A DNA stretch of 64,000 bases from positions 1 through 64,000 of the forward strand of contig NZ_AOCN01000026.1 in assembly GCF_000350525.1 (NCBI RefSeq). Direction: 5' to 3'. Position numbers and translations under genes: made by a program. Source of the DNA: Leucobacter salsicius M1-8 (GTDB lineage Bacteria; Actinomycetota; Actinomycetes; Actinomycetales; Microbacteriaceae). How positions within the stretch are numbered: position 1 is the stretch's first letter; every line of letters starts with the position of its first letter. This document shows positions 24,177 to 35,065 of the stretch, one piece after another. Below the pieces are notes generated by a model. It made no database searches. It was not told the origin of the DNA and saw only the letters and a program-made list of their open reading frames with translations.

Positions 24177-25178
24177 GTGGCAGCACGAGGCGCAAATACC
24201 AAGACACCGGCAATTTCGTGGCACGAGGCGCACCCCGCGCCGGTCGTGCTCATCAGTGGCCCCGAAAACTTTCTCGCCGATCGCGCAGCGCAGCGCATCA
24301 GAGCGATGTTGCTCGCCGAGCGCAACGACCTCGAACAGCATCACCTCGACGCCGCGAGCTACACGGCGGGGGAGCTCTTCACGATCGCGAGCCCCTCGCT
24401 GTTCGCCGAACCCCGACTGATTCGGGTATCGAACGTGGAGCGCTGCTCAGACGCGTTCTTGGCAGATGCGAGGCGATACCTGACCGATCCGGCTGACGAC
24501 GCGACCCTCGTGCTATGGCACGCCGGTGGCCAGCGCGGCAAGGCGCTGCTCGACTTGGTGCGCGGTGGTGCGGGGATCGAGGTCTCCTGCCCCGAAATGA
24601 AGAAGGATCAGGAGCGCGCCGCTTTCGCGCAGGCGGAGCTACGCAGCCTCGGCGCCCAGATCACCCCCGGCGGGGTGCGCCAATTGATCGCTGCATATAC
24701 GGGCGATTTGGGCGAGCTCGCGGGCGCTTGTGCGCAGTTAGTGGAGGTCAGCGGTAAGCAGCTCAACGAGGACCATGTGACGCGCGCCACCGAGGGACGC
24801 GTCGAGACGAATGGCTTTAAGGTTGCGGATGCCGCGACAGCGGGGCGCCCGGCCGAGGCGCTCGTGCTGCTGCGTCAGGCGTTTGCCGGGGGGATTGACC
24901 CGATCCCGCTGCTCGCTGCACTCAACATGAAGGTGCGAGGAATGGCGCGCGTGTTTGGTGCGCGTGGCTCCGCGGGTCAGCTGGCCAAGGAACTGAGTAT
25001 GGCCCCGTGGCAGGTGGAGCGCGCGATCAAGGACACCCGCGGTTGGCGCGAGGAGGACCTGGCGCGAGCCATCGACCTCGCCGCCGAAACCGAGTGGCTG
25101 CTCAAGGGAGGCAGCCGCGATACGCAGTACGCGCTTGAGAAGTACGTGCTGTTCGTCGCGCGGCGCGGCCGTTCCTAG
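24177..25178 (+). CDS. holA: DNA polymerase III delta subunit
   Basis: Opens the sliding clamp as part of the clamp loader. 333 residues. The N-terminal AAA-like domain has VVLISGPENFLADRAA (about 25-40) with the degenerate P-loop usual for delta, then a central region (EVSCPEMKKDQ) and a C-terminal collar domain ending with LLKGGSRDTQYALEKYVLF. It begins at GTG 9 bp after comEC, the common actinobacterial order comEA-comEC-holA. Confidence 0.93.
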   Translation: MAARGANTKTPAISWHEAHPAPVVLISGPENFLADRAAQRIRAMLLAERNDLEQHHLDAASYTAGELFTIASPSLFAEPRLIRVSNVERCSDAFLADARRYLTDPADDATLVLWHAGGQRGKALLDLVRGGAGIEVSCPEMKKDQERAAFAQAELRSLGAQITPGGVRQLIAAYTGDLGELAGACAQLVEVSGKQLNEDHVTRATEGRVETNGFKVADAATAGRPAEALVLLRQAFAGGIDPIPLLAALNMKVRGMARVFGARGSAGQLAKELSMAPWQVERAIKDTRGWREEDLARAIDLAAETEWLLKGGSRDTQYALEKYVLFVARRGRS

Positions 25179-25283
25179 CCGATGTGTTGGCCCTGAGAGT
25201 TTCCGCGCCTGATCGCCTCTTGCGCCATCGAGGAAGCTGTGCTACCAACGAGGTGTACAACAGGGCGTCCCTCCAACCAAAAC

Positions 25284-25311
25284 AAAAAGCCCCGCCGAAG
25301 CGGGGCTTTTT
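25284..25311. terminator. Bidirectional terminator between holA and rpsT
   Basis: Stem aaaaagccccg/cggggcttttt around ccgaag, with A run before and T run after, so it works on both strands. It ends transcription from holA and from rpsT, which converge. Confidence 0.95.
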
Positions 25312-25344
25312 GGAAGCTACGAGGGCTTCTATAGCTACAAGAGC

Positions 25345-25605
25345 TTAGAGCGCTGCAACCTTGGCGGCGAGAGCCGACTTGCGGTTAGCTGCCTGGTTCT
25401 TGTGGATGACACCCTTCGACACAGCCTTGTCGAGCTTGCGGGTTGCAGCCTGCAGCTTTGCCTGTGCTTCGGTCTTGTCGCCAGCCGCAATAGCCTCGCG
25501 GGTTGCGCGGATAGCAGTGCGCAGGCCGCTCTTGTAAGCGCGGTTGCGCTCGGTAGCCTTGAGGTTGGTCTTGATGCGCTTGATCTGCGACTTGATGTTT
25601 GCCAC
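25345..25605 (-). CDS. rpsT: 30S ribosomal protein S20
   Basis: Binds 16S rRNA early in small-subunit assembly. 86 residues starting (V)[13 protein letters not shown] and containing [10 protein letters not shown] and the conserved C-terminal [14 protein letters not shown]. The frame extends further upstream to 25668, but GTG-25605 matches the family start and the usual length. It is expressed alone, leftward, into a bidirectional terminator. Confidence 0.97.
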   Translation of the reverse strand: MANIKSQIKRIKTNLKATERNRAYKSGLRTAIRATREAIAAGDKTEAQAKLQAATRKLDKAVSKGVIHKNQAANRKSALAAKVAAL

Positions 25606-25746
25606 GTTAAGTAGTGTCCTTAAAAACGTAAAAAATTGACGGATAGTCCGGTCGGCGAGAGAGGGCACCTTCCGGGGTGTGTGGTTTTAGCCACACGCAA
25701 GTCAAGAACCAACACTAGCAGACTGAGCGGCGAAACGCGTGCTTGC

Positions 25747-26589
25747 TCACTGATCTATCGTGACCCGATCTCCGATCCGGATCACACCACCGGCAAAGCC
25801 GGTGTCGATTGTGCCGGGCCGCACACCCGCGCCATCGACACCCACGGGCAACAGGAGGCGCCCGAGGCAGGGTTCGGCCATGCCGAGCGCACCCGTCAGC
25901 GTCTTCAATACGGGAGCATCGCGCTCGCCGGTGTCGGGGTTCGCGTGCGTCGCAAGACACCGCACGATCGGGCCCCGCGTATTGAAGAACACCTCGCCGA
26001 TGCGCACGGTGCCTTCCCACTCGAGCTCAGCGTTGGGTTCGAGCCCCTCGATGACGACATTGGAACGAAAGCGTCGGTCGTCGATCTGCATACCGAGCGC
26101 CTCGCCCAACGCCGTGACGCTCGAACTCGCGTGCACCGACACATAGCCGCGCGCACGATCCTGGAAGCGAGCTTGTGATCCGTCTCCCGCCAACACGAGG
26201 GGGAGTCGCCCGTCGCGCGCGAGCTTGCGGCCCTCGCTCGAGGCCAGCACAAACTCGGTGATGACCTGGCGTAACTTGTCGCGGCCTTCCTCATTAAGGG
26301 TCACGTCCACGAGCGTGCTATCGCCGTCTGTGACCGTTACACGCTGAGCCTGCTCGTTGAAGCGCAGCTGCAGGGGAGCGAGAGAGGGGAAATCCTGCAG
26401 CGAGAGTCCTTTGGCCTTGGGCCAGTAGTCGAGGCCGCCTTGATCCTCGGGGCTCGCCGCATCGCCAAAGCGAAACGCGAGCACGCGGTCACCTGCGACC
26501 CGGCCATCAGGCTGAATTGAGAGCGATTCAACGGGCTCTGGGGTGAACCCCTTGACCGGATAACGAAACAACGCAGAAACGTGAGCCAT
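25747..26589 (-). CDS. MOSC-domain protein
   Basis: A 280-residue protein with an N-terminal MOSC beta-barrel part (VSALFRYPVKGFTPEPVESL) and a MOSC domain at about 120-275, ending VIRIGDRVTIDQ. The likely molybdenum-cofactor ligand Cys is in IVRCLATHANPDTGERD (about 206). Relatives are molybdenum-cofactor-dependent reductases of N-hydroxylated compounds (YcbX/mARC type). No cofactor gene is nearby. It starts with ATG, divergent from lepA. Confidence 0.85.
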   Translation of the reverse strand: MAHVSALFRYPVKGFTPEPVESLSIQPDGRVAGDRVLAFRFGDAASPEDQGGLDYWPKAKGLSLQDFPSLAPLQLRFNEQAQRVTVTDGDSTLVDVTLNEEGRDKLRQVITEFVLASSEGRKLARDGRLPLVLAGDGSQARFQDRARGYVSVHASSSVTALGEALGMQIDDRRFRSNVVIEGLEPNAELEWEGTVRIGEVFFNTRGPIVRCLATHANPDTGERDAPVLKTLTGALGMAEPCLGRLLLPVGVDGAGVRPGTIDTGFAGGVIRIGDRVTIDQ

Positions 26590-26690
26590 GCACCTATGTT
26601 TACAGCAAGCCGCAGCATTGCCTGTAGTGCGACACCCTGGGGTGCGATACTCACCAATATCGGGGTGTGATCGTGCGATAATGGCCGGTA

Positions 26691-28544
26691 ATGTCTCCTC
26701 GCAGTGTGAACCCCCCAGTCCCGGCCTCGACCGAGCCCGCGATGATCCGCAATTTCTGCATCATCGCGCACATCGATCATGGCAAGTCAACGCTTGCTGA
26801 CCGCATGCTGCAGGTAACGGGCACCGTCCCGGACCGAGAGATGCGCGCTCAGTACCTCGATCGCATGGATATCGAGCGCGAGCGTGGCATCACGATCAAG
26901 TCGCAGGCAGTGCGTATGCACTGGGACTCCGACGGCGGATCGTATGCCCTCAACATGATCGATACGCCCGGTCACGTCGACTTCAGCTATGAAGTTTCGC
27001 GCTCGCTCGCCGCGTGCGAGGGTGCGATCCTGCTCGTCGACGCCGCTCAGGGCATCGAAGCTCAGACCCTCGCGAACCTCTATCTCGCCATGGAGAATGA
27101 CCTCGAGATCATTCCCGTGCTCAACAAGATCGACCTGCCCGCGGCAGACCCCGAGCGGGTCGCCCGCGAGATCACCGACCTCATTGGTGGCAACCCCGAA
27201 GACATCCTCAAGGTGTCGGGCAAGACCGGCGCCGGCGTCGAAGAGCTGCTCGACCTCGTTGTCAAGCGTATTCCCGCTCCCGTGGGTGACCCCAACGGGC
27301 CCGCGCGCGCCATGATCTTCGACTCTGTCTACGACGCCTACCGTGGCGTGGTCACCTATGTCCGAATGATCGACGGCAAGCTCAAGCCGCGCGAGAAGAT
27401 CATGATGATGTCGACCGGATCCGATCACGAGGCGCTCGAAATTGGCGTGTCCTCACCCGGCCCGGTCCCCACGAAGGGTCTCGCTGTTGGCGAGGTCGGC
27501 TACCTCATTACTGGCGTGAAGGACGTGCGCCAGTCGAAGGTGGGCGACACCATCACGACGAAGATTCACCCCGCCGAGGAGGCGCTCCCCGGCTACACGG
27601 ACCCCAAGCCCATGGTGTTCTCGGGTCTCTACCCCCTCGACGGCAGCGACTTCCCGGTGCTGCGCGAGGCGCTTGACAAGCTCAAGCTTGAGGACGCGGC
27701 ACTGCAGTACGAGCCCGAGACCTCGGTGGCGCTGGGCTTCGGCTTCCGTTGTGGATTCCTGGGTCTGCTGCACCTTGAGATCATCTCGGAGCGTCTGCGC
27801 CGCGAGTTTGACCTCGACCTCATTGCCACCGCGCCCAGCGTGGTCTACGAGGTTGTCACCGACGACGGCGGAGAAGTGACGGTCACGAACCCGTCCGAGT
27901 ACCCCGACGGCAAGATCAAGACCGTGAGCGAGCCCGTCGTGCGCGTCGCGATCCTCACTCCCAAGGACTACGTCGGTGCCATCATGGAGCTGTGCCAGTC
28001 GCGTCGCGGCAGCCTGCTCGGCATGGAGTACCTCGGTGAGCGTGTCGAGCTGCGATACAGCATGCCGCTCGGCGAGATCGTGTTCGACTTCTTCGACCAC
28101 CTCAAGAGCCGCACTCAAGGCTACGCGAGCCTCGACTACGAGCCCATGGGCCAGCAGGAAGCTGATCTCGTGAAGGTCGATATTCTGCTGCAGGGCGAGC
28201 AGGTCGACGCATTCAGTGCGATCGTGCACCGCGACAGTGCATACGCCTACGGCACGATGATGACCGAGCGCCTGCGCAAGCTGATCCCGCGCCAGCAGTT
28301 CGAGGTGCCGATTCAGGCTGCGATCGGCTCGCGCATTATTGCTCGAGAGAACATTCGCGCGATCCGCAAGGACGTGCTTGCCAAGTGCTACGGTGGCGAT
28401 ATTAGCCGTAAGCGCAAGCTGCTTGAAAAGCAGAAGGAAGGCAAGAAGCGCATGAAGATGGTCGGTCGCGTCGAGGTGCCTCAGGAAGCGTTCATCGCGG
28501 CGCTTTCGGGCGACGTCGAGGGCAAGGAAAGCGGCAAGAAGTGA
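26691..28544 (+). CDS. lepA: Elongation factor 4 (back-translocating GTPase)
   Basis: Membrane-associated translational GTPase acting on stalled ribosomes. 617 residues. G1 is AHIDHGKST (about 23-31), G2 RGITIKS, G3 DTPGHVDF, G4 NKIDLPAA; the EF4-specific C-terminal domain ends [16 protein letters not shown]. Usual length and no anomalies. The stop overlaps the next start by 4 bp (GTGA). Confidence 0.97.
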   Translation: MSPRSVNPPVPASTEPAMIRNFCIIAHIDHGKSTLADRMLQVTGTVPDREMRAQYLDRMDIERERGITIKSQAVRMHWDSDGGSYALNMIDTPGHVDFSYEVSRSLAACEGAILLVDAAQGIEAQTLANLYLAMENDLEIIPVLNKIDLPAADPERVAREITDLIGGNPEDILKVSGKTGAGVEELLDLVVKRIPAPVGDPNGPARAMIFDSVYDAYRGVVTYVRMIDGKLKPREKIMMMSTGSDHEALEIGVSSPGPVPTKGLAVGEVGYLITGVKDVRQSKVGDTITTKIHPAEEALPGYTDPKPMVFSGLYPLDGSDFPVLREALDKLKLEDAALQYEPETSVALGFGFRCGFLGLLHLEIISERLRREFDLDLIATAPSVVYEVVTDDGGEVTVTNPSEYPDGKIKTVSEPVVRVAILTPKDYVGAIMELCQSRRGSLLGMEYLGERVELRYSMPLGEIVFDFFDHLKSRTQGYASLDYEPMGQQEADLVKVDILLQGEQVDAFSAIVHRDSAYAYGTMMTERLRKLIPRQQFEVPIQAAIGSRIIARENIRAIRKDVLAKCYGGDISRKRKLLEKQKEGKKRMKMVGRVEVPQEAFIAALSGDVEGKESGKK

Positions 28545-29254
28545 GTCAGGAAACCCCAGCCCGCCGCGGGAGTCACGTGCAGATGCCTGTGACCTATGCG
28601 GCGGTGGGTGCGTCCAAGCTGCCCGACATCGTGCGGTTTCCTCCGAACGGGTCGACCCCGTACGAGGAGAGCCTGCGGCTTGGTAGCGGGCAACCGCGCT
28701 TTCTGACAGCGTCGAGCTTGCTGATGACCTGGGCCGCCCAACGCGGCGCAGAGATCACCGTCGAGGAGCTCGACAGTGCAAAGCTTGATGGGTACGCCGG
28801 CCCGGACTTTGCGGCCGACGGTACACCCGTCGCGCCGGCGGATCTTGAGGAGCAGTTTGCTCCTGACGGCACTCCCTTCATCGCCCCAGGCACCCGCGCG
28901 CGCGTGGCGCTTCCCGGTGCCATCGCCCGCGAGGTGCTTGTGATCTATACGATCAGCGATGCGCGGCAGGTCGGGTTTGCGTGGGGCACCGCAGATCACG
29001 CTGGCCCCGTCGGCGAGCAGCTCTTTCTTGTGGAGCACCGCGAGGATGACTCCGTGTGGGCCATTGGCCGAGGCTTCCTCGAAGCCCCCAAAGAGGGTTT
29101 GTTTGGGCGCAAGGGGAAGCAGGCACTACAGTCCACTCTCGACGCCATCACGGCCCAGCTGAAGGCGCTCCTTCCCGGGGCGACCCCGGAGAATGGCGCT
29201 GGCCAGGACGCTGCAGAAAGCAGTGAGCCCGGTTCGACGCCCGAGGCCAGCTAG
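28541..29254 (+). CDS. DUF1990 family protein
   Basis: A 237-residue protein; the DUF1990 domain covers about 14-200, with [17 protein letters not shown] near the start and the segment [20 protein letters not shown] (about 146-165). The biochemical role is not known. Residues after 205 are a low-complexity Ala/Glu/Ser tail. It starts with GTG inside the lepA stop, between lepA and hemW, so it shares their transcript. Confidence 0.85.
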   Translation: MSQETPARRGSHVQMPVTYAAVGASKLPDIVRFPPNGSTPYEESLRLGSGQPRFLTASSLLMTWAAQRGAEITVEELDSAKLDGYAGPDFAADGTPVAPADLEEQFAPDGTPFIAPGTRARVALPGAIAREVLVIYTISDARQVGFAWGTADHAGPVGEQLFLVEHREDDSVWAIGRGFLEAPKEGLFGRKGKQALQSTLDAITAQLKALLPGATPENGAGQDAAESSEPGSTPEAS

Positions 29255-30478
29255 GTGGCCGCCGAACTTCCTGAGGGGGATCCGGCGCCCGAAGACGGTC
29301 TGTTGCCCGCGAGCGCTGCCCTCGGCAGCGCCGAACGCAACTTCGGCGTCTATGTGCACGTGCCGTACTGTCGTGTGCGCTGCGGGTACTGCGATTTCAA
29401 CACCTACACTGCCCAGGAGCTCACTGGTACCCGCCAGGACACCTATGCCGAAGAGGCCGCCTGGGAACTGAGCTTTGGCGCAGATGTGCTGCGCCGCTCA
29501 GGCGTGGCTGAGCGCAAAGCATCCACAGTCTTCTTCGGTGGCGGCACGCCCACGCTGCTGCCCGCGAGTGACCTCGCGTTCATGCTGCGCCGGATCAAGG
29601 ACGAGTGGGGTCTCGCCGAGGGCGCCGAAGTGACGACCGAGGCGAACCCCGACTCCGTTGATGCCGAATATTTGCAGACGCTAGCGAACGCGGGCTTCAC
29701 CCGCGCCAGCTTTGGAATGCAGTCCGCGGTTCCCAGCGTGCTCAAGACGCTGGATCGTACGCACTCACCCGAGCGGGTGCCCGTCGTGACGAAGCAGGCG
29801 CGCGATGCGGGCCTGCAGGTGAGCGTCGACCTGATCTACGGCACGCCGGGGGAGACCCTGTCTGATTGGGAGCGCTCGATCGATGCAGCGCTCGCAACAG
29901 ATCCGGATCATATTTCGGCGTATGCGCTGATCGTCGAGCGCGGCACGAAGCTTGCCGCTCAGATCCGGCGGGGCGAGGTTCCCGAGCCCGATGAGGACCT
30001 GCACGCAGAAATGTACGAGCTCGCTGACACGCGTTTTCGCGAGGCTGGGCTGTCTTGGTATGAGATCAGCAATTGGTCTCGCACGCCCGAGACGAAGTCG
30101 CGCCACAATCTCGCCTATTGGACAGGCGAGGACTGGTGGGCGGCCGGTCCCGGGGCCCACAGCCACGTCGGTGGCGTGCGATGGTGGAACGTGAAACATC
30201 CTGCGGCCTACGCTCAGCGTGTTGCCGCGGGAATTTCGCCCGCGCACTCGCGTGAGCTGCTCACCGAGGAAGCCCGGTATGACGAGCGGGTACTCCTGGA
30301 AACCCGCGTCGTTGAGGGGCTGCCAGTAGATGTGCTGCGACCCGAGGGGCGAAAGGCGATTGCTGGCTTGATCGCGGAGGGCCTGATCGATGGGCGCGAG
30401 GCCATCAAGGGGCGGGTGATTCCCACGCTTCGGGGACGACTGCTCGCCGACACCGTCGTGCATCGCCTGCTTCCGTAA
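29255..30478 (+). CDS. hemW: Heme chaperone HemW, radical-SAM family
   Basis: Delivers heme to target proteins; formerly taken for a coproporphyrinogen oxidase. 407 residues. The radical-SAM cluster is YCRVRCGYCDFNTYT (CxxxCxxC, about 38-45), followed by FFGGGTPTLLP and the HemW C-terminal domain. It starts at GTG next to the DUF1990 stop and precedes hrcA, the usual order. Confidence 0.95.
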   Translation: MAAELPEGDPAPEDGLLPASAALGSAERNFGVYVHVPYCRVRCGYCDFNTYTAQELTGTRQDTYAEEAAWELSFGADVLRRSGVAERKASTVFFGGGTPTLLPASDLAFMLRRIKDEWGLAEGAEVTTEANPDSVDAEYLQTLANAGFTRASFGMQSAVPSVLKTLDRTHSPERVPVVTKQARDAGLQVSVDLIYGTPGETLSDWERSIDAALATDPDHISAYALIVERGTKLAAQIRRGEVPEPDEDLHAEMYELADTRFREAGLSWYEISNWSRTPETKSRHNLAYWTGEDWWAAGPGAHSHVGGVRWWNVKHPAAYAQRVAAGISPAHSRELLTEEARYDERVLLETRVVEGLPVDVLRPEGRKAIAGLIAEGLIDGREAIKGRVIPTLRGRLLADTVVHRLLP

Positions 30479-30606
30479 CGGGTGGCTTGAACGGTGTGGC
30501 AACCAACGCTACGACCGTAATTGCTCCGGGGGCCAGTCCGGTTTTGCTGTGGGCGTGACACAGTGTTCCCGCCCCAATGGCTTCGATCAGTCGCACTGCG
30601 ATAGAC

Positions 30607-30633
30607 TTGGCACTCGGAAACGAAGAGTGCCAG
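30607..30633 (+). promoter_or_regulatory. CIRCE operator of hrcA
   Basis: TTGGCACTC, nine bases (30616-30624), then GAGTGCCAG, matching the CIRCE inverted repeat bound by HrcA. It lies 12 bp before the hrcA start, so HrcA should repress its own operon, including dnaJ, until heat shock. Confidence 0.93.
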
Positions 30634-30644
30634 GAGGAGGGGAC

Positions 30645-31682
30645 ATGGTATCGGAACGAAGCCTCGCAGTGCTGCACGCGATCGTGGGCGATTACGTCTC
30701 CTCGAACGAGCCCGTCGGCTCCAAAGCCATCGTTGAGCGCCATCACTTCGGCGTATCTGCCGCAACGATTCGCAACGACATGGCGCTGCTCGAGGAAGAC
30801 GAGCTGATCGCACAGCCTCACACGTCTTCCGGTCGCGTGCCCACTGACAAGGGTTATCGCCTCTATGTCGACACGCTCGCCAAGATTCGCCCACTCTCGG
30901 GGTCCCAGCGTTCCGCGATCGAGCGGTTTCTGGGTGATTCGAACGACCTCGATGACGTCATGGCTCGCACTGTTCGCATGCTGGCCCAGCTGACCAATCA
31001 GGTCGCAGTGGTGCAGTATCCGTCGCTCGGCGGCACAACCGTGCGGCACATTGACCTCGTGGCAATCGCTGAGGACCGCGTGTTGTGCGTGCTGATTATG
31101 GGATCCGGCGTGGTGGAGCAGCAGCTCGCCTGGCTTCCTGCCGCACGCGTCACCGAGGCTTGGGTGCATGGCCTCCGGGGTCGCATCGCCGAGTCAGTTG
31201 TTGGTGTCGACGTCGACACGGCTTCCGCGGCTATCTCGGCGCTGTCTGACACGGTGGCGGAGTGGGCTGAGCCGACCGAGACGGCTGTCGTCGAACGGGT
31301 ACTTGAGGTCGTACGCAGTCAGTTGCAGGCCAACCGCAGCGAGCGGATCGCCTTCGCGGGGGCGGCGAACCTGAGCCGAGCAGATGCCTTCGCTGGTTCC
31401 CTGCCGGGCGTGCTCGATGCGATCGAAGAGCAGGTGACTCTGCTGCGCCTCTTCGGAGAACTCGCGCACGAGGGCCGCGCGGTGGCAGCCTCCATCGGTC
31501 GCGAGAACGCGCCGTACGGGCTGTCTACCGCGTCAGTGATCGCCTCCCCGTATGAAGACGGCGGGGTACCCTCCAAATTGGGGGTGCTCGGCCCCACACG
31601 CATGGACTACGCGGGCAACATCGCTGCCGTGCGCGCCGTAGCCAGATACTTGAATCAAATCTTGGGGGAGGAGTCGGCATGA
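30645..31682 (+). CDS. hrcA: Heat-shock repressor HrcA
   Basis: Represses chaperone operons by binding CIRCE. 345 residues from ATG-30645, which follows aggaggagg; the frame extends to 30549 but that part crosses the operator. The winged helix is at 1-70 with VGSKAIVERHHFGVSAATIRND as the recognition region, split here by a conserved loop; the C-terminal GAF-like domain includes LGPTRMDYAG. It is followed by dnaJ after 44 bp. Confidence 0.95.
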   Translation: MVSERSLAVLHAIVGDYVSSNEPVGSKAIVERHHFGVSAATIRNDMALLEEDELIAQPHTSSGRVPTDKGYRLYVDTLAKIRPLSGSQRSAIERFLGDSNDLDDVMARTVRMLAQLTNQVAVVQYPSLGGTTVRHIDLVAIAEDRVLCVLIMGSGVVEQQLAWLPAARVTEAWVHGLRGRIAESVVGVDVDTASAAISALSDTVAEWAEPTETAVVERVLEVVRSQLQANRSERIAFAGAANLSRADAFAGSLPGVLDAIEEQVTLLRLFGELAHEGRAVAASIGRENAPYGLSTASVIASPYEDGGVPSKLGVLGPTRMDYAGNIAAVRAVARYLNQILGEESA

Positions 31683-31726
31683 CTCCCTCCGCCCATCACC
31701 GTCACAACCACTGAGGAGCCAGGCCT

Positions 31727-32827
31727 GTGGCCGACCACTACGAAACTCTCGGAGTCTCGCGCGAAGCGACCCCAGAAGAAATCAAGAAGGCGTATCGCAA
31801 GCTGGCGCGTCAGCTGCACCCCGACGTTAATCCGAGTGAGGAAGCGTCTGAGCGATTCAAGGGCGTCACCCACGCCTATGACGTGCTCAGCGATCCCGAG
31901 CAGCGCCAGAACTATGACATGGGCGGCGGCCAGAACGGCGGCGGCTTTGGCGATATCTTCGAGACCTTCTTTGGCTCCGGTGGTTTCGGGGGCGCGGGCC
32001 AGCGCGGCCCCCGCCCGCGTTCGGAGCGCGGCGAAGATGCGATGATTCGCGTCGACGTGACCCTCGAGGACGTCATGTTCGGTGTGCAGCGCGACGTCAC
32101 CGTGAACACAGCCGTGCTCTGCGGCGTCTGCCAGGGAAGCTGCTGCCAGCCCGGCACGCACCCGGTGACCTGCGACGTCTGCCATGGCCAGGGTCAGGTG
32201 CAGCGCCAGGTCCGGTCGTTGTTCGGCAACGTCGTCACGATGCACCCCTGCGGCAGCTGCCAGGGCTACGGCACCATTATTGAGAACCCCTGCGTCGAGT
32301 GCGGTGGCAAGGGTCGCGTGCGCGAGCGCCGTACGATCCCGATCGACATCCCCTCCGGCATCGACACCGGCACTCGCCTACAACTGCGCGGCGGCGGCGA
32401 GGTTGGCCCGGGCGGCGGCCCCAACGGCGACCTCTTCATCGAGTTCCGTGTGCAGCACCACGACGTTTTCAGCCGCGACGGCAACGATCTGCTCTGCACC
32501 ATGCGCGTCTCCATGACCGATGCGATTCTCGGTGTTGACGCCAAGCTCGAGGGCATTGACGGTGTTATCGAAGCCGAGGTGCCAGCGGGAAGCCAGTCGG
32601 GCGACGTCATCACGGTGCGCGGCCGCGGCATTCAGGGCCTGAGGTCAACGACCCGCGGCGACGTGAAGATCGCCGTCCAGGTGACGACGCCCACGAAGCT
32701 CTCGGGACGCGAGAAGGATCTGGTGCGTCAGCTCGCCACTTTGCGCGGTGAGGAGAAGCCACACCTGGGCGAGTTCCAGCAGGGCTTCTTCGGCAAGGTT
32801 CGCGACCGGTTCTTCCGGGGCAACTAA
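31727..32827 (+). CDS. dnaJ: Chaperone DnaJ
   Basis: Co-chaperone that presents substrates to DnaK. 366 residues. J domain at 1-65 with the HPD motif (RQLHPDVNP), a Gly-rich linker at 66-100, the zinc-binding domain at about 128-200 and C-terminal beta domains. The first zinc motif reads CGVCQGSC instead of the usual CxxCxGxG; the other three ([24 protein letters not shown]) are normal. It begins with GTG after gaggagcc and is co-transcribed with hrcA. Confidence 0.95.
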   Translation: MADHYETLGVSREATPEEIKKAYRKLARQLHPDVNPSEEASERFKGVTHAYDVLSDPEQRQNYDMGGGQNGGGFGDIFETFFGSGGFGGAGQRGPRPRSERGEDAMIRVDVTLEDVMFGVQRDVTVNTAVLCGVCQGSCCQPGTHPVTCDVCHGQGQVQRQVRSLFGNVVTMHPCGSCQGYGTIIENPCVECGGKGRVRERRTIPIDIPSGIDTGTRLQLRGGGEVGPGGGPNGDLFIEFRVQHHDVFSRDGNDLLCTMRVSMTDAILGVDAKLEGIDGVIEAEVPAGSQSGDVITVRGRGIQGLRSTTRGDVKIAVQVTTPTKLSGREKDLVRQLATLRGEEKPHLGEFQQGFFGKVRDRFFRGN

Positions 32828-32831
32828 CTCC

Positions 32832-33641
32832 GTGGCGAATCTCTACTACGCCGAGGAGCTCACCGACGCGGACTTTGCCGTTGGTGAGCTCATCGAGGTC
32901 ACGGGCGACGAAGCGCACCACGCCGTACGGGTGAGCCGACTGCGCGTCGGCGAACACATTCTGATCGGCAATGGTCAGGGCTGCATCGGCGAGGGCGCGG
33001 TCGAGGTCGCCGAGCGCGACCGATTTGTGGTGCGCCTTCAGGCTGTGCACGTGCAGCCGGAAAGCACGCCGGGCACGTCAGCTGGGGCGAACTCGCCCGA
33101 GCTCGTGCTGGTGCAGGCGCTCGCAAAGGGCGACCGTGACGACCGCGCGGTCGAGCAGTCCACTGAATTCGGCGTGGACGCGATCGTGCCCTGGCAGGCC
33201 GAGCGCTCGGTTTCCCGGTGGAGCGGCAGTGGCGAGAAAGCCGAAAAGGGCCGCGAAAAGTGGCAGCGCATCGCCCGCGAGGCGGCCAAGCAATCCCTGC
33301 GGCCCCGGATCCCTGGGGTGCGGCCGCTGACGACCCTTGCGGGCCTGTGCGAGCTCGCCGCGCGCGAAGACGTCGCCGTTGTGGCGCTCCATCCGCGCGG
33401 CAACAACCCGTTGAGCGCGTGGGTGGGATCGCTGACCGCCGAGGGCAGTGGCGCCGCCACCAACCCGATCCGGCACGTGTATCTCGTGGTGGGCCCCGAG
33501 GGAGGGTTCTCGGATGCCGAGCTCGATCGACTCGAGGCGGCCGGTGCCCAGGTGGCAGTGCTCGGGGAAACCGTTCTGCGTGCCTCGTCGGCTGGCCCCG
33601 CCGCCCTTGCCGTGCTGAACCTCGCGTTCGGTCGCTGGTAG
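32832..33641 (+). CDS. rsmE: 16S rRNA m3U1498 methyltransferase
   Basis: Methylates U1498 in the decoding region of 16S rRNA. 269 residues from GTG-32832, which lies 4 bp after dnaJ; a longer frame from 32748 would overlap dnaJ. The N-terminal PUA-like domain (about 1-75) is followed by a SPOUT domain with VQALAKGDRDDRAVEQSTE, the GPEGGFS motif near 225 and LGETVLRASSAG at the C-terminal knot. The dnaJ-rsmE-HIT-phoH order is typical. Confidence 0.95.
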   Translation: MANLYYAEELTDADFAVGELIEVTGDEAHHAVRVSRLRVGEHILIGNGQGCIGEGAVEVAERDRFVVRLQAVHVQPESTPGTSAGANSPELVLVQALAKGDRDDRAVEQSTEFGVDAIVPWQAERSVSRWSGSGEKAEKGREKWQRIAREAAKQSLRPRIPGVRPLTTLAGLCELAAREDVAVVALHPRGNNPLSAWVGSLTAEGSGAATNPIRHVYLVVGPEGGFSDAELDRLEAAGAQVAVLGETVLRASSAGPAALAVLNLAFGRW

Positions 33642-33675
33642 CCCGGCCCAGACGCGCTGCCCTAAACTAGGGAGC

Positions 33676-34026
33676 ATGGCTGAAGAAACGGTGTTTGGAA
33701 AGATCGTGTCCGGTGAGATCCCCGTTAAGATCCTCGCTGAGACGGATCGCGTTCTCGCGTTCCCCGACATCGCACCGCAGGCTCCCGTGCACATCATCGT
33801 GATCCCCAAGACCACGGCGTACGCAAACGTGACCGAGCTGGCAGCAGCCGAGCCCGAGACGCTTGCCGAGATGATTACGGTCGCCCAGCAGCTCGCAACC
33901 GAGCACGCCTCGGGTGAGTACCGACTGATCTTCAACACGGGTGCTGGCGCAGGGCAGACCGTCTTCCACGTGCACGCCCACGTGCTCGCCGGAAACCTTG
34001 AGGAGCGTACGCTCGTTGGAGCCTGA
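33676..34026 (+). CDS. HIT-family nucleotide-binding hydrolase
   Basis: Histidine-triad protein of about 116 residues, probably hydrolysing AMP-linked substrates. Ends with the triad [11 protein letters not shown] (about 97-107). Start ATG is near an aggag site. It lies 1 bp before phoH, as in many actinobacteria. Confidence 0.93.
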   Translation: MAEETVFGKIVSGEIPVKILAETDRVLAFPDIAPQAPVHIIVIPKTTAYANVTELAAAEPETLAEMITVAQQLATEHASGEYRLIFNTGAGAGQTVFHVHAHVLAGNLEERTLVGA

Positions 34027-34027
34027 C

Positions 34028-35065
34028 ATGCAGGCCAGCTCACCTGATGCGCCGCAATCGCAGCGCACCGTGCTGCTCGAGGGTGTCGATTTGGGCTCCC
34101 TCCTGGGGCACCGGGACCGCCTCGTTGGTGACCTCGAGCGCACGCATCCCGGCGTCAGCTTTCACGTGCGCGATCAGGTGCTCACGATGCGCGGACCGGT
34201 CGCTCTCGTGCGCGCGGCCGAACAGGCTGTCGGCGAGATCCTGAAGTTGGCTCGCGGAAGCGGTGCCGTGTCGGCGAACGATGTCGGCGAGATCGCCCGC
34301 ATGGTGCGCGAGGGAAACGGTCCCACGGCCGCCCAAACGCTCAGCGCCCCCATTGTGACGGTTCGCGGGCACGCGGTGCGGCCGCAGACCCGTGGCCAGC
34401 GCGCATATGTCAACGCGATCGACGAGAACACCATCGTGTTTGGGCTGGGCCCCGCTGGTACCGGCAAGACCTACCTTGCGATGGCAAAGGCAGTGCAGGC
34501 GCTGCAGCGGCGTGAGGTCGCCAAGATCATTCTGACGCGACCTGCGGTTGAGGCGGGGGAGCGGCTCGGGTACCTCCCTGGCACACTCGAGGACAAGATC
34601 GACCCCTATCTGCGCCCGTTGTTCGATGCGATCGGCTCGCTCATGGACATTGAGGTCGTGCCCAAGCTGCTCGCCAGTGGCACCATCGAGGTGGCCCCGC
34701 TCGCCTACATGCGCGGGCGCACACTCAACGAGGCGTTTGTCGTGCTCGATGAGGCCCAGAACACGACTCCCGAGCAGATGAAGATGTTCTTGACGCGCCT
34801 CGGGTACGGTTCAAAAATGGTAGTCACTGGTGACCTCACCCAGGTCGACCTGCCCGCCGCATCGAGTGGCCTGCGCGTCGTCAGCCAGATTCTCGAAGGT
34901 GTTGAAGACGTACACTTCGAGCACCTCGGCGTCGACGACATCGTGCGGCACAGCCTGGTGGGGCGCATCGTTGACGCCTACACCGCCTATGACGAACGTC
35001 GCGCCACCGCGCGCGCGTCTCAACAATCAGACAAGCAATCCAATACTCAGGGAGAGTCACGATGA
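34028..35065 (+). CDS. phoH: PhoH-like ATPase
   Basis: Cytoplasmic ATPase of the PhoH family, probably linked to RNA metabolism with the neighbouring YbeY. 345 residues from ATG-34028; the longer frame from 33941 would overlap the HIT gene. The N-terminal KH-like region is at 1-115. Walker A is [10 protein letters not shown] (about 139-148), Walker B is [13 protein letters not shown] (about 237-249). The stop overlaps ybeY by 4 bp. Confidence 0.93.
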   Translation: MQASSPDAPQSQRTVLLEGVDLGSLLGHRDRLVGDLERTHPGVSFHVRDQVLTMRGPVALVRAAEQAVGEILKLARGSGAVSANDVGEIARMVREGNGPTAAQTLSAPIVTVRGHAVRPQTRGQRAYVNAIDENTIVFGLGPAGTGKTYLAMAKAVQALQRREVAKIILTRPAVEAGERLGYLPGTLEDKIDPYLRPLFDAIGSLMDIEVVPKLLASGTIEVAPLAYMRGRTLNEAFVVLDEAQNTTPEQMKMFLTRLGYGSKMVVTGDLTQVDLPAASSGLRVVSQILEGVEDVHFEHLGVDDIVRHSLVGRIVDAYTAYDERRATARASQQSDKQSNTQGESR

